Shown one piece after another: positions 7,087 through 9,880 of a stretch of 9,880 nt of DNA. Under the pieces are notes generated by a model that was not told the DNA's origin, did no database searches, and saw nothing but the letters and a program-made list of their open reading frames with translations. Each line of letters starts with the position of its first letter. The first letter of the stretch is position 1. The stretch comes from JAOAJF01 sp046295675 (GTDB taxonomy: Archaea > Micrarchaeota > Micrarchaeia > Anstonellales > Anstonellaceae), in the NCBI GenBank assembly GCA_046295675.1, contig JBKBMW010000029.1:1-9880 (forward strand), written 5' to 3'. The translations under genes and the position numbers were made by a program.

Positions 7087-8835
7087 ATGTCAAGCTTACT
7101 AGAAGAGTTTTTTTTCTCATTTGGTCTTGTTTCAATTTTCTCATTTTTAGGAGGCCTTTTATCAAATAGATGGAAACAACCAACAATTGTAGGTTTATTG
7201 GTTATAGGAATGCTAATTGGTCCAAATTTTTTTGGATTTGTTTCAGATAATGAAACTATTAAAATTTTAGCAGAATTTGGAATCTATCTTCTTCTCTTCT
7301 CAATAGGATTGGAATTTTCAATAGGAAATCTAATCGGTTCTTTTGTAAAAATTTTATTTTCTTATTTTCTTTCCTTTTTATTTTTATTTATAGTTGGCTA
7401 TGAGATAGGATTATTTCTTTTAAATGACCCTTTCTTAAGCATTTTTTTTGCCTTTGCTTTCACATTCTCCTCTACTGCTGTTTTTGCAAACCATCTAAAA
7501 AGTTGTTCTAAAATTAAAGGGTTGGACTTTTCAATTCCTGTTTTCATTCTCATAGTGCAAGATATAGTTGCAATTACTCTTCTTACTATTCTTTATTCTA
7601 TAAAAAATAAAATCTTTGGAGAATTTGCTAATTTTGATGCTTCACAAAATCTATTTCTTCTACTTCTTCCAATTTTTTTTTCCTTGGTAATTTTAGCTGT
7701 TGTTTATTCTGTATTTAATCGCTTGCTTGAAAAATTTATAAAATATTTCTATTCGCATATAGAAGAAGATAATATAATTCTTTTAATTTTGGGTATAACT
7801 GCTATCTTTTCAATTTTGGCTGGAATAATTGGACTTTCTCCAGCCATTGGTGCATTTTTAGCAGGAAGTTTAATTGCCTCATTACCTATAAAAAAAACAG
7901 CACAAAAAGTTATCTTTCCGTTCTCTTATGCATTTGCATCATACTTTTTCTTATCTCTTGGTCTTTTGATTTCTCCATCTTTTGTGATTTATAACTTTGG
8001 TGAAATTTTAATTGCTTCCTTATTATTTTCTTTAACTGCATTTTTAGCTATTTCATTTAGCACCTATTTGAGTGGTTATACTTCAAAAAATGCTCTTTTT
8101 GCAGGAGCAATGTTTGCAACAATTTCAGAGTTTAGTTTGGTTATAGGAAAAGAATTAAAGGTTTTCTCCTCCTTTGATTTTGTTTCATTTTTTTCTTCTA
8201 TTTTGTTTTTATCAGCAATTTTTTCTTCTTTTTTAATTAAATATGTTCCACCTATCTTTCTCTTTGGTTCAAGAATTTTTTCAAGAGTTGGTTTTACCTC
8301 TTATTTGCTTAACTTAAAAAACTATGTACTTGATATTCTCTCAGAATTTGAAGGAAAAGGGCCATATTTTCTTCAGGCAAGAAAAATTTTTTTTACAATT
8401 ATTTCCTATCTGCAAAACTACGCAGTTCTTCTTTCTCTTATTTTTTTAGTTTTCAAATTCTTTGGAAATATCACTTTCCAAATAGGTACATTCGCTATCT
8501 CATTATCTTATTTCTTATTATTTTTAACATTTGTATTATTTTTACCTATTCTATTACCATTACTTCAACAAACAATCTTATTTTTTGATGCTATCATATC
8601 GGTTTTTTCTAGAAAAACTGTTTATGAAGAAAGAATTATTAAAAGAATTTTTAGAAACTTTTTATTATTGCTTTTCTTTTTATTCACATTTCTTCTTCTT
8701 CCAATTATATTTACTTTTCTTAGACTCCCAGCCCAATTGAATTATCTAAATCTGATATCTCTTTTTGGCATACTAATAACATTATGGGACACTTTTAGAG
8801 CAGCTGTTTTCTCTTTCTCCAAGAGAAGAAGATAA
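7087..8835 (+). CDS. Kef/CPA2-type cation:proton antiporter with C-terminal membrane extension
   Basis: This 582-residue, very hydrophobic protein is a member of the CPA2 (Na+/H+ exchanger, Kef-type) family, which exchanges K+ or Na+ for protons across the cell membrane. Residues about 8-390 form the core of about 13 predicted membrane segments. The N-terminus has the family signature QPTIVGLLVIGMLIGP and AEFGIYLLLFSIGLEFS. SSTAVF (about 128-133) lies in the fourth or fifth segment. The ion site is VQDIVA with Q158-D159, the QD form typical of Kef potassium systems; NapA-type sodium exchangers have ND. GLSPAIGAFLAGSLIAS (about 249-265) is also characteristic. After the core, residues 395-430 form a polar stretch, then about 435-575 hold roughly four more membrane segments and a basic end (KRRR). 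The usual cytosolic TrkA-N/RCK domain is absent. The substrate ion is inferred only. Confidence 0.9.
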   Translation: MSSLLEEFFFSFGLVSIFSFLGGLLSNRWKQPTIVGLLVIGMLIGPNFFGFVSDNETIKILAEFGIYLLLFSIGLEFSIGNLIGSFVKILFSYFLSFLFLFIVGYEIGLFLLNDPFLSIFFAFAFTFSSTAVFANHLKSCSKIKGLDFSIPVFILIVQDIVAITLLTILYSIKNKIFGEFANFDASQNLFLLLLPIFFSLVILAVVYSVFNRLLEKFIKYFYSHIEEDNIILLILGITAIFSILAGIIGLSPAIGAFLAGSLIASLPIKKTAQKVIFPFSYAFASYFFLSLGLLISPSFVIYNFGEILIASLLFSLTAFLAISFSTYLSGYTSKNALFAGAMFATISEFSLVIGKELKVFSSFDFVSFFSSILFLSAIFSSFLIKYVPPIFLFGSRIFSRVGFTSYLLNLKNYVLDILSEFEGKGPYFLQARKIFFTIISYLQNYAVLLSLIFLVFKFFGNITFQIGTFAISLSYFLLFLTFVLFLPILLPLLQQTILFFDAIISVFSRKTVYEERIIKRIFRNFLLLLFFLFTFLLLPIIFTFLRLPAQLNYLNLISLFGILITLWDTFRAAVFSFSKRRR

Positions 8836-8838
8836 AGT

Positions 8839-8850
8839 TAAAAACATAAA
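8839..8850 (+). promoter_or_regulatory. Weak TATA-like box before dph2
   Basis: TAAAAACATAAA lies about 30 nt before the ATG at 8875 and just after the antiporter stop codon. Transcription beginning near 8868 would give a leader of about 7 nt. The match to a consensus box is poor. Confidence 0.3.
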
Positions 8851-8874
8851 ACAACAACTTTATTTTTGATTTCT

Positions 8875-9780
8875 ATGAGAGTTTTGTTACAGTTTCCAGA
8901 GGGTTTAAAACAATATGCAAAAAAAGAAGCAGAAAAATATCAAAAAAAGGGATATGAAGTTTTTATTTCAGCTTCTCCTTGTTGGGGAGCATGTGATTTA
9001 GCTTTAGAGGAAGCAAGAAAAATCAAGGCAAAAAAACTCATCCATTATGGTCATTGCCAGTTTCACGAAGTAAAAGATATTGTAGTAGAATATAAACTTT
9101 TTCCAATAAATGTAGACTTAAAATTTTTCGAAAATGAAATTAAAAAAATAAAGAATTTTAAAAAAATAGGGTTAATAACAACTATCTCCCATATTCATCA
9201 AATCAAAGAATTTAAAAAAATTCTTCAGTTAAATGGTTTTAAAGTTTTTGTATCTAAGGGCAAATTAACAAAATATCCAGCTCAAGTGCTTGGGTGCGAT
9301 ACCCTTGCTGCAGATAATCTTGCTTCTAAAGTAGATTTATTTTTATATGTTGGCGGTGGCGAATTCCATCCTTTAGGTATTTCTTCTTCAAAGCCAATCC
9401 TTATAATAAATCCCTTTATTCACCAATCCTATTTTCTTGATGATAAACTATCTAAAAAACAAAAACAGCAACAAGGAATGCTAATTGCCACTGCACAAGC
9501 TAAAAACATAGGAATTTTGGTTTCAATTAAATCAGGGCAATATAACCTCAAGGCAGCCCAATTAGCAAAAAAAATTTTATCAAAATTTAAAAAAAATGTT
9601 TTCATTTTAATTTCTTCTGAAATAAATTTTGAAGCATTAAAAGATTTTAATTTTTTTGATGCCTTTATTACTACTGCTTGTCCAAGATTAGAAGATGATT
9701 GGGAAAGAGTTGAAAAGCCAATTATAAACATTTCTAAATTGCCTCAACTAATCCTTCTTTTAAAAGAATTAAAACTTTAA
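8875..9780 (+). CDS. dph2: Diphthamide synthase subunit Dph2 (2-(3-amino-3-carboxypropyl)histidine synthase)
   Basis: Dph2 carries out the first step of diphthamide formation on elongation factor 2. A 4Fe-4S cluster cleaves SAM to give a 3-amino-3-carboxypropyl radical that is added to a histidine of aEF2. The archaeal enzyme works as a homodimer. The 301-residue protein shows the three-domain Dph1/Dph2 layout with one cluster cysteine each: C40 in SPCWGACD, C141 in VLGCD and C269 in TTACPR. These correspond to the three cluster ligands known from Pyrococcus Dph2. RVLLQFPEGL at the N-terminus and YVGGGEFHPLG (about 158-168) are also family motifs. It is somewhat shorter than the usual 330-340 residues, without a visible gap. 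ATG 8875 is preferred over in-frame TTG 8866, with TGAT 4 nt upstream. Dph5 and Dph6 are not in the window. The stop codon overlaps the end of the convergent uvrC. Confidence 0.95.
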   Translation: MRVLLQFPEGLKQYAKKEAEKYQKKGYEVFISASPCWGACDLALEEARKIKAKKLIHYGHCQFHEVKDIVVEYKLFPINVDLKFFENEIKKIKNFKKIGLITTISHIHQIKEFKKILQLNGFKVFVSKGKLTKYPAQVLGCDTLAADNLASKVDLFLYVGGGEFHPLGISSSKPILIINPFIHQSYFLDDKLSKKQKQQQGMLIATAQAKNIGILVSIKSGQYNLKAAQLAKKILSKFKKNVFILISSEINFEALKDFNFFDAFITTACPRLEDDWERVEKPIINISKLPQLILLLKELKL

Positions 9781-9880
9781 AAATTTTTAAGCAAAAATTT
9801 TTTTCTTTTCAATTTACGGCTATAAGTTAATGCAAACCTATGGGCTTCGCTTATAAGATGTTTTATTAATAAAAAACTTT
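9777..9880 (-). CDS. uvrC: UvrC-type excinuclease, C-terminal 33 codons only (partial)
   Basis: On the minus strand an open frame enters from the right edge and ends at a TAA covering 9777-9779. It encodes the last 33 residues. LISEAHRFALTYSRKLKRKK matches the end of the RNase H-like endonuclease domain of UvrC, whose family form is RDEAHRFAxxYHRxLR. The histidine in EAHRFA corresponds to the catalytic His of that domain (His488 in Thermotoga UvrC). UvrC makes the incisions of UvrABC nucleotide excision repair. The protein stops about 13 residues after the RKLK motif, so the C-terminal (HhH)2 DNA-binding domain normally following is absent. The gene is convergent with dph2, overlapping it by 4 nt. 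A UvrC-related GIY-YIG protein remains possible until the upstream part is seen. Confidence 0.75.
   Translation of the reverse strand, partial: SFLLIKHLISEAHRFALTYSRKLKRKKFLLKNF
9779..9809 (+). terminator. AT-only stem-loop plus T-tract, terminator of dph2
   Basis: AAAAATTTTT (9779-9788) pairs with AAAAATTTTT (9793-9802) across a 4-nt AAGC loop, and the T-run continues to TTTTTTTCTTTT at 9798-9809. It begins within the dph2 stop codon. Archaeal termination relies mainly on the T-tract; the stem may help. The element lies inside the last codons of the convergent uvrC. Confidence 0.55.

Noticed and set aside
7673..7681. Run of nine T in the antiporter gene as a frameshift or slippage site
   Set aside because: The frame stays open and membrane-like on both sides; long T runs are expected in this AT-rich hydrophobic gene.
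8531..8740. Plus-strand open frame of 69 codons inside the antiporter
   Set aside because: It is an out-of-frame, Phe/Tyr-rich reading of membrane-segment codons and has no start signal.
9429..9731. Minus-strand open frame of 100 codons inside dph2
   Set aside because: Dph2 covers this region with conserved motifs, including the third cluster cysteine; the opposite frame has no recognisable features.

Overview
The window looks like part of a small, AT-rich archaeal genome, plausibly a DPANN-type lineage (inference; no marker gene here settles it). The archaeal signs are a diphthamide synthase (Dph2), a fibrillarin rRNA 2'-O-methyltransferase, and a tRNA-Lys gene with a bulge-helix-bulge intron and no encoded CCA. 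TATA-like boxes also sit only about 22-36 nt before several start codons. No insertion sequence, CRISPR array, phage gene or clear sign of recent transfer was found.

Layout, left to right. Positions 3-2153 encode a 716-residue protein of unknown family with two hydrophobic segments. A split tRNA-Lys(UUU) gene (2230-2340) follows, then a small membrane-anchored protein with six cysteines (2384-3031). Next come a lone asparagine-synthase-type PP-loop protein (3062-3865), fibrillarin (3907-4575), phosphoenolpyruvate synthase (4634-7060), a Kef/CPA2-type cation:proton antiporter with an extra C-terminal membrane region (7087-8835) and Dph2 (8875-9780). On the opposite strand, the last 33 codons of a UvrC-type nuclease (9777-9880) enter from the right and overlap the dph2 stop codon.

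The plus-strand genes lie close together, with 27-51 nt between the coding genes from 3062 onward. Most gaps hold their own TATA-like box, so they look like separately promoted neighbours more than one tight operon. Functionally they are a mixed housekeeping set: RNA modification (fibrillarin), translation-factor modification (Dph2), central carbon metabolism (PEP synthase), ion homeostasis (antiporter) and DNA repair (UvrC). They do not form an obvious pathway.

I do not see a convincing new multi-gene system. The points most worth a second look are the orphan 716-residue protein, an 18-bp perfect palindrome against the likely promoter of the PEP synthase gene, a recurring NTGATTNNTATG start context, and the UvrC end that stops without the usual helix-hairpin-helix tail. 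The textbook-quality tRNA intron and the lone PP-loop protein also deserve attention.
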